Below, in pieces: positions 16,483 to 25,227 of a stretch of 50,957 nucleotides of DNA. The stretch is taken from assembly GCA_017398765.1 (NCBI GenBank), contig JAFQEY010000010.1:1-50957 (forward strand), given 5' to 3'. Every line of letters starts with the position of its first letter. Position 1 is the first letter of the stretch. The position numbers and the translations under genes are program-made. The stretch is from Akkermansia sp. GTDB lineage: Bacteria > Verrucomicrobiota > Verrucomicrobiia > Verrucomicrobiales > Akkermansiaceae. The notes beneath the pieces are model-generated. The model saw only the letters and a program-made list of their open reading frames with translations. It did no database searches and was not told where the DNA came from.

Positions 16483-17439
16483 ATGGCAACACAGCTTGAG
16501 CAATTAAAAAAATATACGACGGTGGTGGCAGATACGGGGGATTTTCGCCAGATGGAGGAGTTTTCTCCGCAGGATGCCACAACTAATCCTTCCCTGATTC
16601 TGGCAGCGGCAGCAAAACCTGAGTATCGCCCTATTCTGGATGCGGTGGTTTCTGATTTCAAGGCTACGGTAAGTAACCCAGCGGAGCACGTGGGCGAGCT
16701 GATGGATCGTGTGATTGTAGCGTTTGGTCTGGAGATATTGAAGCGTGTTCCGGGGCGCGTATCCAGCGAGGTAGATGCGCGTCTTTCTTTCGATACTGAG
16801 GGTACGGTTACAAAGGCCCGAGAGATTATGGCTCTGTATGAGGCTGCCGGTATTCCGCGTGAGCGTGTGCTGATTAAGATTGCTTCCACATGGGAGGGAA
16901 TTCAGGCTGCCCGGCAGTTGGAGCAGGAGGGGATTCACTGTAATCTGACTCTGTTGTTCAGTCTGGTGCAGGCAGTGGCTTGTGCGGAGGCCGGGGTGCG
17001 TCTGATTTCTCCTTTTGTGGGGCGTATTCTGGATTGGTACAAGAGCAGTACCGGTCTGGACTATACGGCTGAGACTGATCCCGGGGTGATTTCTGTAAGG
17101 ACTATCTATAATTACTACAAGAAGTTTGGTTATCCGGTACAGATTATGGGTGCTTCTTTCCGCAATACCGGGGAGATTCTGGCTCTGGCCGGCTGTGACT
17201 TGCTGACCATTTCGCCGAATCTGCTGGCGGAACTGGCCGGCTGTGAGGATTCGGTGCAGGCGGTGCTGACTCCGGAGGCTGCCAAAGCCAGTGATATTGA
17301 GCGAATTCCGGCAGATGAGAAGAGTTTCCGCTTCCTCTTTAATGAAGATGCTATGGCAACGGAGAAGACGGCGGAGGGAATTCGTAAATTCTCAGCCGAT
17401 ATCCGCAAGTTGGAGGCTCTGCTGGCTTCTATGCTTTGA
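16483..17439 (+). CDS. tal: Transaldolase
   Basis: 318 residues, the usual length for TalA/TalB-type transaldolase of the non-oxidative pentose phosphate pathway. It moves a dihydroxyacetone unit between sedoheptulose 7-phosphate and glyceraldehyde 3-phosphate. Seen: [10 protein letters not shown] (31-40), the Schiff-base lysine K132 in [23 protein letters not shown] and [12 protein letters not shown]. The frame is open further upstream, but the ATG at 16483 gives the family N-terminus ([20 protein letters not shown]) and follows the promoter. galE starts 32 nt downstream, so the two probably form an operon. Confidence 0.97.
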   Translation: MATQLEQLKKYTTVVADTGDFRQMEEFSPQDATTNPSLILAAAAKPEYRPILDAVVSDFKATVSNPAEHVGELMDRVIVAFGLEILKRVPGRVSSEVDARLSFDTEGTVTKAREIMALYEAAGIPRERVLIKIASTWEGIQAARQLEQEGIHCNLTLLFSLVQAVACAEAGVRLISPFVGRILDWYKSSTGLDYTAETDPGVISVRTIYNYYKKFGYPVQIMGASFRNTGEILALAGCDLLTISPNLLAELAGCEDSVQAVLTPEAAKASDIERIPADEKSFRFLFNEDAMATEKTAEGIRKFSADIRKLEALLASML

Positions 17440-17471
17440 TTTGCTTTTACCATAACCCCAATTAAGAGAAA

Positions 17472-18461
17472 ATGAAAATACTCGTGACCGGCGGAGCCGG
17501 ATACATTGGGTCGCATACGGTGCGCCAGCTGGTGAAGGCCGGTGCCGATGTGACGGTGTTGGATAGCATGGTGTATGGGCACCAGGCTGCCATTGTGGAC
17601 AAGGAAGTAAAATTGGTGAAGGGCGACTTGGGTGATCCGGCGGTGGTGTATCCCCTGCTTATCAATGGTAAGTTTGATGCTGTGGTGCACTTTGCTGCTT
17701 TCATTCAGGTGGGTGAGTCCGTAACTGACCCTCTGAAATATTATGAGAATAATATTGCCAAGCCTCTGGTGTTGCTGCGTGCTATGATTCTTTCCAGCAC
17801 CAAGCGGTTTGTTTTCTCCTCTACTTGCGCCACATACGGTGAGCCCACGCAGATTCCTATTCCGGAGACAGAGAAACAGGACCCCATCAATCCCTACGGC
17901 GGTTCCAAATTCATGCTGGAGAAAGTCTGCCGGGACTGTGACCGTGCCTACGGGCTCAAGAGCGTGTTCCTGCGTTATTTCAACGCCTCTGGCTCGTCTG
18001 TTGACGGTGTCATCGGTGAGGACCACGAGCCGGAAAGTCACCTCATTCCGGTCATTTTGCAAGCCATCAAGGGTGAGCGCCCGGGAATCACCGTGTTTGG
18101 TACGGATTATGACACCCCGGATGGAACCTGCATACGTGACTACATTCATGTCGATGATTTAGCAGATGCGCACCTGCGTGCTCTGGATTATCTGATGAAG
18201 GGTGGGGAAACCAATTGGTTCAATCTTGGTACAGGTAATGGGTTCTCCGTTAAGCAGATTATTGATGCTGCTGAGAAGGTTACCGGCATGAAAGCCCCCG
18301 TGACGTACGGACCACGACGAGAAGGCGACCCGCCCCGACTGATTGCTGATTCTCGCAAAGCGGCGGAAATCCTGGGCTGGATTCCCAAGTATCAGGATGT
18401 TGCCCAGATTGTGGAGACTGCATGGAAGTGGCACAATGGCCCCCGCGGCGGTCATTATTAA
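17472..18461 (+). CDS. galE: UDP-glucose 4-epimerase
   Basis: A 329-residue short-chain dehydrogenase of the extended type that interconverts UDP-glucose and UDP-galactose, possibly also the N-acetyl forms. Seen: NAD-binding TGGAGYIGSH (7-16), FVFSSTCATYGEP with the active-site Ser/Thr, YGGSK (Tyr-x3-Lys), and the substrate block CIRDYIHVDDLADAH. It lies 32 nt after tal and ends at a strong terminator. It serves galactose use and sugar-nucleotide supply for glycans. Confidence 0.95.
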   Translation: MKILVTGGAGYIGSHTVRQLVKAGADVTVLDSMVYGHQAAIVDKEVKLVKGDLGDPAVVYPLLINGKFDAVVHFAAFIQVGESVTDPLKYYENNIAKPLVLLRAMILSSTKRFVFSSTCATYGEPTQIPIPETEKQDPINPYGGSKFMLEKVCRDCDRAYGLKSVFLRYFNASGSSVDGVIGEDHEPESHLIPVILQAIKGERPGITVFGTDYDTPDGTCIRDYIHVDDLADAHLRALDYLMKGGETNWFNLGTGNGFSVKQIIDAAEKVTGMKAPVTYGPRREGDPPRLIADSRKAAEILGWIPKYQDVAQIVETAWKWHNGPRGGHY

Positions 18462-18493
18462 TATATTCAGCTCTCTGAAGCCTCTGAGAAAAA

Positions 18494-18536
18494 GCCCTGT
18501 ATCCGCCCGGTTCATTCGGGAGGGTACAGGGTTTTT
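18494..18536 (+). terminator. Rho-independent terminator after tal-galE
   Basis: Outer stem CCCTGTA (18495-18501) with TACAGGG (18525-18531), further G/C pairing inside, then TTTTT. It lies 33 nt after galE. The stretch 18537-18696 shows no gene. Confidence 0.85.
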
Positions 18537-18696
18537 ACCATGCACCTGAAGCACTCCCCCCTCTCTCCGTTGCTCGGGAATGCACGCAGGGATGGTGACG
18601 ACCACTTTTTGATGCGCCATGGGGAGAATAGGTGGGGCGAAGCCCGCCGGAAAATCATTCTAAACCTGCGGAATTGGTAATTTGTGAAAAAAAAGC

Positions 18697-18729
18697 TCGC
18701 CAAGAGACAGGGGGGCGGGTATAATACCC
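18697..18729 (+). promoter_or_regulatory. Promoter of ptsH-ptsI, with a palindrome over the -10
   Basis: TCGCCA (18697-18702), 17-nt spacer, perfect TATAAT (18720-18725). The -10 is embedded in a perfect 13-nt palindrome GGGTAT-A-ATACCC (18717-18729), an operator-like arrangement. Confidence 0.6.
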
Positions 18730-18758
18730 CTCAAAGAAAGTATCACCCCTGAAACCGT

Positions 18759-19025
18759 ATGATTACGAAAACACTTACCGTTCAGAATAAACTTGGTATC
18801 CATGCCCGCCCTGCCGCGCAGTTTGTGCGTGTTGCCAGTCGCTTTCAGTCTGATGTGACAGTGGAGAAAGATGATGAATCAGTTGATGGTAAGAGTATTA
18901 TGGGTTTAATGATGCTGGCGGTCGGTTGGGGTGCTGAGATTAAGGTGACAGTAGACGGTCCGGATGAGGCAGAGACACTGCTCGCTCTGGAGGAGCTGGT
19001 GAATAGTAAGTTCGGAGAGGCCTGA
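18759..19025 (+). CDS. ptsH: Phosphocarrier protein HPr
   Basis: 88 residues, normal for HPr, the soluble phosphocarrier between enzyme I and sugar-specific EII proteins. The phosphorylated His15 lies in LGIHARPAAQF. Ser46, target of HPr kinase in other bacteria, is present in DGKSIMGLMML. ptsI follows 32 nt later. No EIIA/B/C or HPr kinase gene is in the window, so whether this PTS transports sugar or only regulates cannot be judged here. Confidence 0.96.
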   Translation: MITKTLTVQNKLGIHARPAAQFVRVASRFQSDVTVEKDDESVDGKSIMGLMMLAVGWGAEIKVTVDGPDEAETLLALEELVNSKFGEA

Positions 19026-19057
19026 TTGTACTATTTTTCGTTTGAAACACAGCACAC

Positions 19058-20812
19058 ATGAGCGAGCAATTTGAGCGTCGCCTTACGGGACAGCCGGTTT
19101 CACCCGGTATTGCCATGGGTGTGTTGCGGGTGGAGGCTCGGGGGTGTGAGGCTCCTGCTACGCGCATGATACTGCCCACGGAGATGGAGCAGGAGTGGCA
19201 GCGTTTCGAGCAGGCTCTTTCCCGCACGGAGGCAGAGCTGCATTCTTTGAAAGCACGTGTGGCAAAGCTCTCAGGCGCAGCGGAAGCCGCTATTTTTGAT
19301 GCCCACCTGTTATTTTTGCGAGACCGTACCATTCTGAACAAGCTCCGGCAGGAGCTTCCCGCGCGCATGCACAATATTGATGCCGTGTATTACGCGGTGG
19401 TGCAGAATTTTATGGAGGTGATGCGGCGAGTGGATGACCCCTACTTGCGCTCCCGCGTGGTGGATATTGCGGATGTGCTGCAGCGCGTGCTTAAGAATAT
19501 GCGCCCCACAGAGGAAGCTCCGGGGGCAAGGTCACTTTGTGAACAATGTCCCTGCGTGTTAGCGGCGTATGACCTGACACCCAGTGATACAGCCGATTTA
19601 GACCCCAACAAGGTGCTGGGTTTTGTGACGGAGACCGGTTCTGCGGTGTCTCATACCGCCATTTTGGCGCGTTCTCTTGGTTTGCCTGCGGTAGTGGCGG
19701 TGCCCCGGTTGGTGATGGATTCCCGCGCCGGGCAGCAGGTGATACTGGATGGCTACAACGGGGAACTCATTCTCAATCCCACACCGGAAACAAAAGAGTA
19801 TTATCTGGCACTGCAGCAGGAGAAAGAGAAAGCGTATCAGGCTCTGGTGGCCATGCGTGATTTGCCGTCCGTAACGCTGGACGGTCGCCACATCCGCCTG
19901 GCTGCCAATGTGGAATTTGCGCATGAATATGCGGCTATTCAGCGCTCCGGCGCAGAGGGAGTCGGGCTGTTTCGTACGGAATTTTTCCTGTTAGGCGGGG
20001 GAGGGATTCCTGATGAGGAATCCCAGTATGAGCACTACCGCACACTGGTGGAGAGTTGTTCTCCGCATGAGGTTATTTTCCGCACACTGGACTCCGGGGG
20101 GGATAAATTACCTTTCGAGGTGTTGGAGGAAAAAGAGGATAATCCTTTTCTGGGGTGGCGCGGTATTCGCGTTTCCCTTAGCCGCCCGGAAATTTTCAAA
20201 GAACAGTTGCGAGCCATTTTACGCGCGTCTGCTCACGGCAGGGTAGGGGTCATGTTTCCCATGGTATCCGGGCTTACGGAGGTGCGGGAGGTTCATGAAC
20301 TGCTTGAAGAGTGCCGCCGGGAGCTGCGTGAACGCCATCTCCCCTTCGATGAGAATATGCGTGTCGGCATTATGATTGAGGTCCCCAGTGCCGCCATGAT
20401 GTCAGATGTTTTGGCTCGTTATGTGGATTTCTTCTCTATCGGCACCAATGATTTGACCCAGTACACCATAGCAGTGGATCGCGTGAATTATCGGGTGGCA
20501 AACATGTTCCGCTCTACGCATCCCGGGGTAATCCGCCTCATGCGGCAGACGATTAACGCCGGGATTCCGACCGCAGTCTGCGGAGAAATGGGGGCAGATA
20601 TCAAGCTGCTGCCGCTCTTGGTGGGATTAGGGGCTACGGAGTTATCCGTCGGTACACATTTACTGCCGCTTGTGCGCTACGCCATTCGCCACCTCAACTA
20701 TGAAGAGTGCTGCAACATGGCTGAGAAAGCACTCATGGCTGAAGATAGTCACACTATCCGTACGCTTTCTCGCGAACTTGCCCTCAAATCCTACCCGAGT
20801 CTCTTTGAGTGA
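19058..20812 (+). CDS. ptsI: PTS enzyme I (phosphoenolpyruvate-protein phosphotransferase)
   Basis: 584 residues, family-typical. It takes phosphate from PEP onto His199 (TETGSAVSHTAILARSLG) and passes it to HPr. The N-terminal HPr-binding helices, the phosphohistidine swivelling domain and the C-terminal PEP-binding TIM barrel are all present. The barrel shows GVGLFRTEFF, FFSIGTNDLTQYTIAVDR and the catalytic cysteine in AVCGEMGAD. It forms an operon with ptsH. No clear hairpin terminator follows; a short A-tract/T-tract pair lies near 20851-20868. Confidence 0.96.
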   Translation: MSEQFERRLTGQPVSPGIAMGVLRVEARGCEAPATRMILPTEMEQEWQRFEQALSRTEAELHSLKARVAKLSGAAEAAIFDAHLLFLRDRTILNKLRQELPARMHNIDAVYYAVVQNFMEVMRRVDDPYLRSRVVDIADVLQRVLKNMRPTEEAPGARSLCEQCPCVLAAYDLTPSDTADLDPNKVLGFVTETGSAVSHTAILARSLGLPAVVAVPRLVMDSRAGQQVILDGYNGELILNPTPETKEYYLALQQEKEKAYQALVAMRDLPSVTLDGRHIRLAANVEFAHEYAAIQRSGAEGVGLFRTEFFLLGGGGIPDEESQYEHYRTLVESCSPHEVIFRTLDSGGDKLPFEVLEEKEDNPFLGWRGIRVSLSRPEIFKEQLRAILRASAHGRVGVMFPMVSGLTEVREVHELLEECRRELRERHLPFDENMRVGIMIEVPSAAMMSDVLARYVDFFSIGTNDLTQYTIAVDRVNYRVANMFRSTHPGVIRLMRQTINAGIPTAVCGEMGADIKLLPLLVGLGATELSVGTHLLPLVRYAIRHLNYEECCNMAEKALMAEDSHTIRTLSRELALKSYPSLFE

Positions 20813-20869
20813 CATTCGTTGCGGTGACAGAAAAATTACTGAAAAGTAACAAAAAAAGAAGTTTTTTTC

Positions 20870-20898
20870 TTGAATTTTACAGCACTCTGTGATAGTAG
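20870..20898 (+). promoter_or_regulatory. Promoter of the dksA-like gene
   Basis: TTGAAT (20870-20875), 17-nt spacer, TAGTAG (20893-20898). The start codon is about 66 nt beyond the -10. Confidence 0.4.
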
Positions 20899-20964
20899 CT
20901 GAAAAGATATTACGCTGCGTGAGAAATTCACGCAAAATCGGACAATTCTGATCAGTAAACAACT

Positions 20965-21633
20965 ATGGCAACGCCGAAAAATACGACCACAGAGAAAAAA
21001 ACAGCCTCAGCACAGTCGGTGAAGGCTGCAACTAAAGGCAAAAAGGCACCGGAATCCGCTGCGGCACCGGTTCGTAAAGCTGCGCCTGCGCGTGAGCAGC
21101 TTACAGCAGAAGAAAAGGCACGTGTGAAAAAGCTCAAGGAGACCTTGGCTTTGCTGAAGGCGGATCCGGAATGGCCGGCTTTTCTGGAGCAACAGAAGGC
21201 TGCTTTGCATAAACTGCATGATGAATTGGTGCCCAATATGCAAAATGTGACTCGAGATCACTTGCGCAGCGGAGCTTCGAACGTTTCCTCCTCCTCCGGT
21301 CAGCATATAGGGGATGCCGGGAGCGAGGCGGAGGTGCGTGATCTGACCATTCGCCTGCTGGATAAGGACAGAGAGCAGCTGTTTGAGATTGATGCTGCTC
21401 TGGAGCGGATTCGCCGCGGTACCTATGGTATCTGTGAAATATCTCTTGACCCCATACCCAAGAAGCGTTTGGAGGTGCGCCCTTTCTGCCGTCTCACAGT
21501 AAAATGCCAGGAGGAGTATGAGAAAAAATATGGCTCCTATGCTAATTACCGCGCCAAAAAACAGGACCGAGTAGGTTATGCAGACCTACAAAATGACATG
21601 GAAAATGCGATTTCTCTTGACGATAACGAATAA
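20965..21633 (+). CDS. DksA/TraR-family RNA-polymerase-binding protein with half a zinc site
   Basis: 222 residues. A Lys/Ala-rich, probably disordered N-terminus (1-45) precedes a coiled coil and the TraR/DksA C4 finger region (RGTYGICEISLDPIPKKRLE). In the canonical C-x2-C-x17-C-x2-C pattern, positions 157 and 181 are Cys but 160 is Ser and 178 is Thr, with an extra Cys175. Metal binding may be weak or absent. Similar Ser/Thr variants are common in several phyla and keep the fold. DksA proteins bind the RNAP secondary channel and adjust rRNA and stress transcription. The genes for L33 and S18 follow, which fits a link to ribosome supply. Confidence 0.85.
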   Translation: MATPKNTTTEKKTASAQSVKAATKGKKAPESAAAPVRKAAPAREQLTAEEKARVKKLKETLALLKADPEWPAFLEQQKAALHKLHDELVPNMQNVTRDHLRSGASNVSSSSGQHIGDAGSEAEVRDLTIRLLDKDREQLFEIDAALERIRRGTYGICEISLDPIPKKRLEVRPFCRLTVKCQEEYEKKYGSYANYRAKKQDRVGYADLQNDMENAISLDDNE

Positions 21634-21644
21634 TCGTGTATTAT
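21617..21644 (+). promoter_or_regulatory. Promoter of rpmG-rpsR inside the dksA-like 3' end
   Basis: TTGACG (21617-21622), 16-nt spacer, TATTAT (21639-21644). The -35 lies within the last codons of the upstream gene. The rpmG ATG follows 29 nt later. Confidence 0.5.
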
Positions 21645-21673
21645 AGGCGCCCGCAAGTCAACAATTCGCAATT

Positions 21674-21847
21674 ATGCCTAGAGATATCATCATTCTGGAA
21701 TGCACGGAAGCCAAGGCAGAGGGCAAGACCCCCTCTCGCTACGTGACCACCCGTAACAAGAAGAGTCAGCGTACCCCCGGTCGTCTCGAGAAGGTTAAGT
21801 TTAACCCTTATCTGAAGCGCCGTACGCTGCACCGTGAGATGCGCTAA
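21674..21847 (+). CDS. rpmG: 50S ribosomal protein L33
   Basis: 57 residues. Recognised by [20 protein letters not shown] followed by [15 protein letters not shown], the L33 core. Only one cysteine is present (C10), so this is the zinc-free (C-minus) form. It is 27 nt upstream of rpsR in the same operon. Confidence 0.92.
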   Translation: MPRDIIILECTEAKAEGKTPSRYVTTRNKKSQRTPGRLEKVKFNPYLKRRTLHREMR

Positions 21848-21874
21848 ACAACCATTTAAGCACTGATAAAAGCT

Positions 21875-22120
21875 ATGATGACTGAATTTAAGAGCGTTGA
21901 GCGCCGTATTCGTTTCCGCACCTGCAACAAGTCGATGCCCCGCCGTCGTATTGATATCCCCGCCGGTGCAGTGGATATGTGCAACCCTGAGTTCCTTTCC
22001 AAGTTCACGTCTGAGACGGGTAAGATTCTCCCCCGCCGTGTGACCGGTGTTTCTGCCAAGATGCACCGTAAGATCACGCGCGAGATTCGCCGCGCCCGTG
22101 CCGTGAATCTGCTCCCCTGA
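21875..22120 (+). CDS. rpsR: 30S ribosomal protein S18
   Basis: 81 residues with the S18 core [19 protein letters not shown] and the basic helix [19 protein letters not shown]18 binds S6 on the platform of the small subunit. Two Met codons in a row start the frame and either could be used. It is partnered with L33 rather than with rpsF/rplI as in many bacteria. Confidence 0.95.
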   Translation: MMTEFKSVERRIRFRTCNKSMPRRRIDIPAGAVDMCNPEFLSKFTSETGKILPRRVTGVSAKMHRKITREIRRARAVNLLP

Positions 22121-22169
22121 GCCGAAAACTCTGCTGAGGAGTTCTCGACGGCAAATTGTCGTTGATTGA

Positions 22170-22213
22170 GGGGGCTTGTGCGCTTCGGTTCACAAGCTCC
22201 CTTCGGCTTTTCT
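22170..22213 (+). terminator. Hairpin terminator after rpsR
   Basis: An 11-bp stem with one G-U pair: GGGGGCTTGTG (22170-22180) and CACAAGCTCCC (22191-22201). A loose T-rich tract follows. Confidence 0.6.
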
Positions 22214-22251
22214 CTGCCGGGTAGTTGAATATTAATTATAAGTTGCTGACG

Positions 22252-23040
22252 ATGAAAGAGTTAAAGGATATGCAAAATGAGCGCGATACGCGTGAGATTT
22301 CCATAGACCGCGTAGGGGTGCGGGATGTGCGCTTCCCTATCATCGTGAGCGATAAAGAGCGCCGCACGCAGTCAACGGTGGCACGAGTAGCACTCATGGT
22401 GGATTTACCTAAGGAGTACAAGGGAACCCACATGAGCCGTTTTGTAGAGGCTTTGCACGAGCACAAGCGCTATTTGGACGTTCACACGGCGGTTCGGCTG
22501 CCGGACAGGTTGCTGCGTAAACTGGATGCCCAGCGGGCGCGCGTTGAAATAGAGTTCCCTTTTTTTCGCCTGAAAAAGGCTCCGGTTTCCGGAATGGAGG
22601 GGATGATGGATTATGATGTGCGCTTTGAAATTGATGCGGAGCGTGGTAAGCGCGGGAAATTTACGCTCACGCTTAAGGTGCCGGTGACAACGCTTTGTCC
22701 TTGTTCCAAGGCGATGAGTGATAAGAGTGCTCATAATCAGCGTGGCATTGTCACGTATTCCGTGCGCTTTTCCGGTGCTGCCGTTTGGATTGAGGACTTG
22801 ATTGATTTGATAGAGAGCTGCGCCAGTTGTCAGCTTTACAGCCTGTTAAAGAGGCCGGACGAAAAGTATGTGACGGATCAGGCATACGAACACCCGGTTT
22901 TTGTAGAGGATCTGGTGCGTAATGTTGCTGTGGCGACAGAGCGTTACAATGCCTTTAGCTGGTATCGCGTTGAAGCGGAGAATTTTGAGTCCATCCATAA
23001 CCACAATGCTTACGCCATGGTGGAAAAAGAGCTCAGCTAA
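22252..23040 (+). CDS. folE2: GTP cyclohydrolase FolE2 (type IB)
   Basis: 262 residues from the ATG at 22252. The frame is open to a TTG at 22225, and a second ATG lies at 22270. The enzyme converts GTP to 7,8-dihydroneopterin triphosphate, the first step of folate and queuosine precursor synthesis. FolE2 marks are the start ERDTREISIDRVGVRDVRFP, the active-site cysteine in TTLCPCSKAMSDKSAHNQRG, and ASCQLYSLLKRPDEK. FolE2 works with metals other than zinc, which fits a gut organism facing zinc limitation (inference). The small membrane protein gene follows after 14 nt. Confidence 0.95.
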   Translation: MKELKDMQNERDTREISIDRVGVRDVRFPIIVSDKERRTQSTVARVALMVDLPKEYKGTHMSRFVEALHEHKRYLDVHTAVRLPDRLLRKLDAQRARVEIEFPFFRLKKAPVSGMEGMMDYDVRFEIDAERGKRGKFTLTLKVPVTTLCPCSKAMSDKSAHNQRGIVTYSVRFSGAAVWIEDLIDLIESCASCQLYSLLKRPDEKYVTDQAYEHPVFVEDLVRNVAVATERYNAFSWYRVEAENFESIHNHNAYAMVEKELS

Positions 23041-23054
23041 AAGGAAACAGAGGG

Positions 23055-23573
23055 ATGAATGCCCCCATACGCCAGTTGGTGGAGACGCTCGACGACCGTC
23101 TGCATTTTTTGCCGGATTCACGCGTTCGGCAGGGCAGGGAGTACCGTTGGTTGCATTCTGCTGAAACCCGTGCGGAGGTGGCTCATTACGGTGCCTGGGT
23201 CAATTTTTGGGGCATCAGCTGCATCCTGACTGCGGTGGCGGTGCCTTTGGCAGTAGTTTTTTTGTATTTTTTCCGCCAGGAGCCGTTTGGTGTGAGCGCG
23301 GAGTCTGTTGTGAGATTTCTGTTATGTTTTCCGGCTGTGCTGCTGGCGGTTATGTTTGCCGGAGACGCTTTCATTTGTATAGCCGCCAATGCTGTACGCC
23401 GGTTGGTTCCGGGGGCTGGGTGCACAGTTAAGCCGCAGCCGTGGAGGTTCCGTGATTTGCGGGAGGCGTATGCCTGGTATTGCGGCGTGCCGCGTTATTG
23501 GCTGCGCCGGGTAAAGAGGGTTCTCTTTCTGATGGCGTGTTTGTGTTTGTGTGCGGCATGCAGCCTGGGTTGA
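23055..23573 (+). CDS. Small membrane protein of unknown function
   Basis: 172 residues. Two strong transmembrane segments (about 50-72, WGISCILTAVAVPLAVVFLY; about 87-112, VRFLLCFPAVLLAVMFAGDA) and a Cys-rich hydrophobic C-terminus (VLFLMACLCLCAACSLG). The first 45 residues are cytoplasmic-looking and acidic/basic mixed. A purine-rich AGAGGG precedes the ATG. It is 14 nt downstream of folE2 and convergent with the HAD gene. I do not recognise a family. Confidence 0.75.
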   Translation: MNAPIRQLVETLDDRLHFLPDSRVRQGREYRWLHSAETRAEVAHYGAWVNFWGISCILTAVAVPLAVVFLYFFRQEPFGVSAESVVRFLLCFPAVLLAVMFAGDAFICIAANAVRRLVPGAGCTVKPQPWRFRDLREAYAWYCGVPRYWLRRVKRVLFLMACLCLCAACSLG

Positions 23574-23578
23574 TAGCG

Positions 23579-24424
23579 TCAGCCGTTGCGCTGGATATGC
23601 AGGATACTGTCTGCCATATTGCGTACCGTTTCTTCCAGAATGTTGGAAAGATGACTGCCCGGGGTAAAATCTGCCGGCGCGAAGAAGTCCACCCGGTTCT
23701 GGGTAGCTTTGAGCGCATAGCATTTGCAGAAACTGGCGCGTGAGGCATCTGACGGGTCATAGACAGCCACGCTGGTGCCGCCGTGTTGGCGCATGATGGT
23801 GAAGCAGGGAACGTCTGTGGGGCCGTCACCTATATAAATCATGTGCTCAAAGGGGATGGGGCGTAAATCACTGTCCATGTGGTCGTTCACATCTTCCGTG
23901 TATTGAAGCATTCCCTTGTTGATACGGAAGAGATATTGTGTTTTCGTGGTGTGTGAGATAACCCGCTTCGGGAAGTCAATACAGCCGTTGCGCTCACTGA
24001 ACTCACAGGCGAATACTTCCCGCATGTAGGGGCGGATAACAGAGCCGTCAATAATGCTTTTAATACCGCCGGAGATGATGTAGAATTCAACCTTGACACC
24101 TGCATAACGGTGTTCTCTCGTGAGTGCTCTGTTCTGAAATTCTTCAAAGAACTCCGGAATGCCTCTGAAGAAGACGATTTTTTTGCCAAGTTCGCGCAGT
24201 TGTTCGTTGCTGACACCATCAATGCTCAATTCGTCCAACAGTTGTTTCATGTAGCTGAGCTCGCCGTCCCAGCCTTCATCTCGGCTGCGTTCATTGCAAC
24301 GCTGCCAGAACAGGTCAGCGTCTATACCGAACTCCGGGAAGATGGTGTCTTCCTGCATGTTGTGCGGGGTGAGTGTTTTGTCAAAATCGAAAACAAGAGC
24401 AATGGTGTTTTGAGGAACCGGCAT
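23579..24424 (-). CDS. HAD-superfamily phosphatase
   Basis: 281 residues from the ATG at 24424. The frame is open well upstream, but that stretch has no family similarity and overlaps the divergent promoter. HAD motif I is VFDFDKTLT (D13 and D15), motif II lies in [10 protein letters not shown], and the acidic motif IV is [14 protein letters not shown]. The large helical cap (about 20-110) suggests a small-molecule substrate of the phosphoserine-phosphatase-like group. The substrate is unknown. It lies divergent from the lipoprotein gene at 24539 and ends 5 nt from the convergent membrane-protein gene. Confidence 0.88.
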   Translation of the reverse strand: MPVPQNTIALVFDFDKTLTPHNMQEDTIFPEFGIDADLFWQRCNERSRDEGWDGELSYMKQLLDELSIDGVSNEQLRELGKKIVFFRGIPEFFEEFQNRALTREHRYAGVKVEFYIISGGIKSIIDGSVIRPYMREVFACEFSERNGCIDFPKRVISHTTKTQYLFRINKGMLQYTEDVNDHMDSDLRPIPFEHMIYIGDGPTDVPCFTIMRQHGGTSVAVYDPSDASRASFCKCYALKATQNRVDFFAPADFTPGSHLSNILEETVRNMADSILHIQRNG

Positions 24425-24503
24425 GGGGTAGTTATAGCGCGTTTCTACTGATTCTTCAAGAATAAAGAGCGGCAATTTCAACTGAAATTCATTAGAATTG
24501 GAG

Positions 24504-24532
24504 TTGACAAACGAACTTTCTTGGTATTGAAT
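24504..24532 (+). promoter_or_regulatory. Promoter giving a predicted leaderless mRNA
   Basis: Perfect TTGACA (24504-24509), 17-nt spacer, TTGAAT (24527-24532). The ATG lies 6 nt after the -10, so the predicted transcription start coincides with the A of the start codon. Confidence 0.55.
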
Positions 24533-24538
24533 ATAGGC

Positions 24539-25147
24539 ATGAGAGTTCGAGTGCTGATAGCTGCCGTATGTGGCTTGGTTTTGTTGCCGGCCTGCACCCA
24601 GACGGTTCGAATCACGGAGGTGGCGGATTTGCCGGTGAAAGGCACGATGCTGTATAGCATGGACTGGGAGGTTAGTCCGCTCCGTGCCAATTATCAGTAT
24701 GTGTTCCATGGGGCTCATTCCAACAAGGCGCGTATGGAGCGTGTGGGGGATTATTACTTTCTGAGCTGGTATGATGCTGAACCGGAAAAACCGGTGCGTA
24801 TCGTCATGCAGTATACGCAGGCAGGAACCGCTTCAACTCTTCGTAGCTGTACGCTTGAATATCCGCTTCCCCGCCGCTCTGCCGGCCACCGTAAGGTGAA
24901 TTTCCAGTTCATCAGAGAGAAGTCTGATAATGCACCGATTGTGGTAGCGGATGATACGGCGGTACCGGAAGGGCAGACGCCGTCCAATCTTCGTTTCCGT
25001 GTGCCGGAGACGTTGATGCACGGCACGGTTCGTGTGCCGATTAATGCCCATGCTGATGCCGGGGATGTGCTCAGCTGGCGTATGGATGTGTACTGTGGGG
25101 ATGAATCAAGCCCACGGGATACCCGCAAGTCATTCCTCTGGAATTGA
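24539..25147 (+). CDS. Lipoprotein of unknown function
   Basis: 202 residues from the ATG at 24539; a TTG further up lies inside the promoter. A signal peptide with a clear lipobox (LLPAC, Cys19) marks a lipoprotein. The mature part looks beta-rich ([28 protein letters not shown]). A proposed C-terminal block [20 protein letters not shown] may be a second strand bundle. I recognise no family. It stands alone between the divergent HAD gene and a bidirectional terminator. Confidence 0.8.
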   Translation: MRVRVLIAAVCGLVLLPACTQTVRITEVADLPVKGTMLYSMDWEVSPLRANYQYVFHGAHSNKARMERVGDYYFLSWYDAEPEKPVRIVMQYTQAGTASTLRSCTLEYPLPRRSAGHRKVNFQFIREKSDNAPIVVADDTAVPEGQTPSNLRFRVPETLMHGTVRVPINAHADAGDVLSWRMDVYCGDESSPRDTRKSFLWN

Positions 25148-25169
25148 CGTCTTCTCATTTATCAATAAG

Positions 25170-25202
25170 AAAAGCCTCCGCGGAGAATCTGCGGAGGCTT
25201 TT
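25170..25202. terminator. Bidirectional rho-independent terminator
   Basis: A perfect 12-bp stem AAAAGCCTCCGC (25170-25181) with GCGGAGGCTTTT (25191-25202). It serves the lipoprotein gene on plus and the reductase gene on minus. Confidence 0.9.
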
Positions 25203-25227
25203 CGCTGTAAATGGGTGAAGTGAAGTA

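Noticed and set aside
24425..24718. A 98-codon N-terminal extension of the HAD phosphatase
   Set aside because: The extra residues (rich in His, Ser, Gln and Asn) look non-coding and overlap the divergent lipoprotein gene and its promoter.
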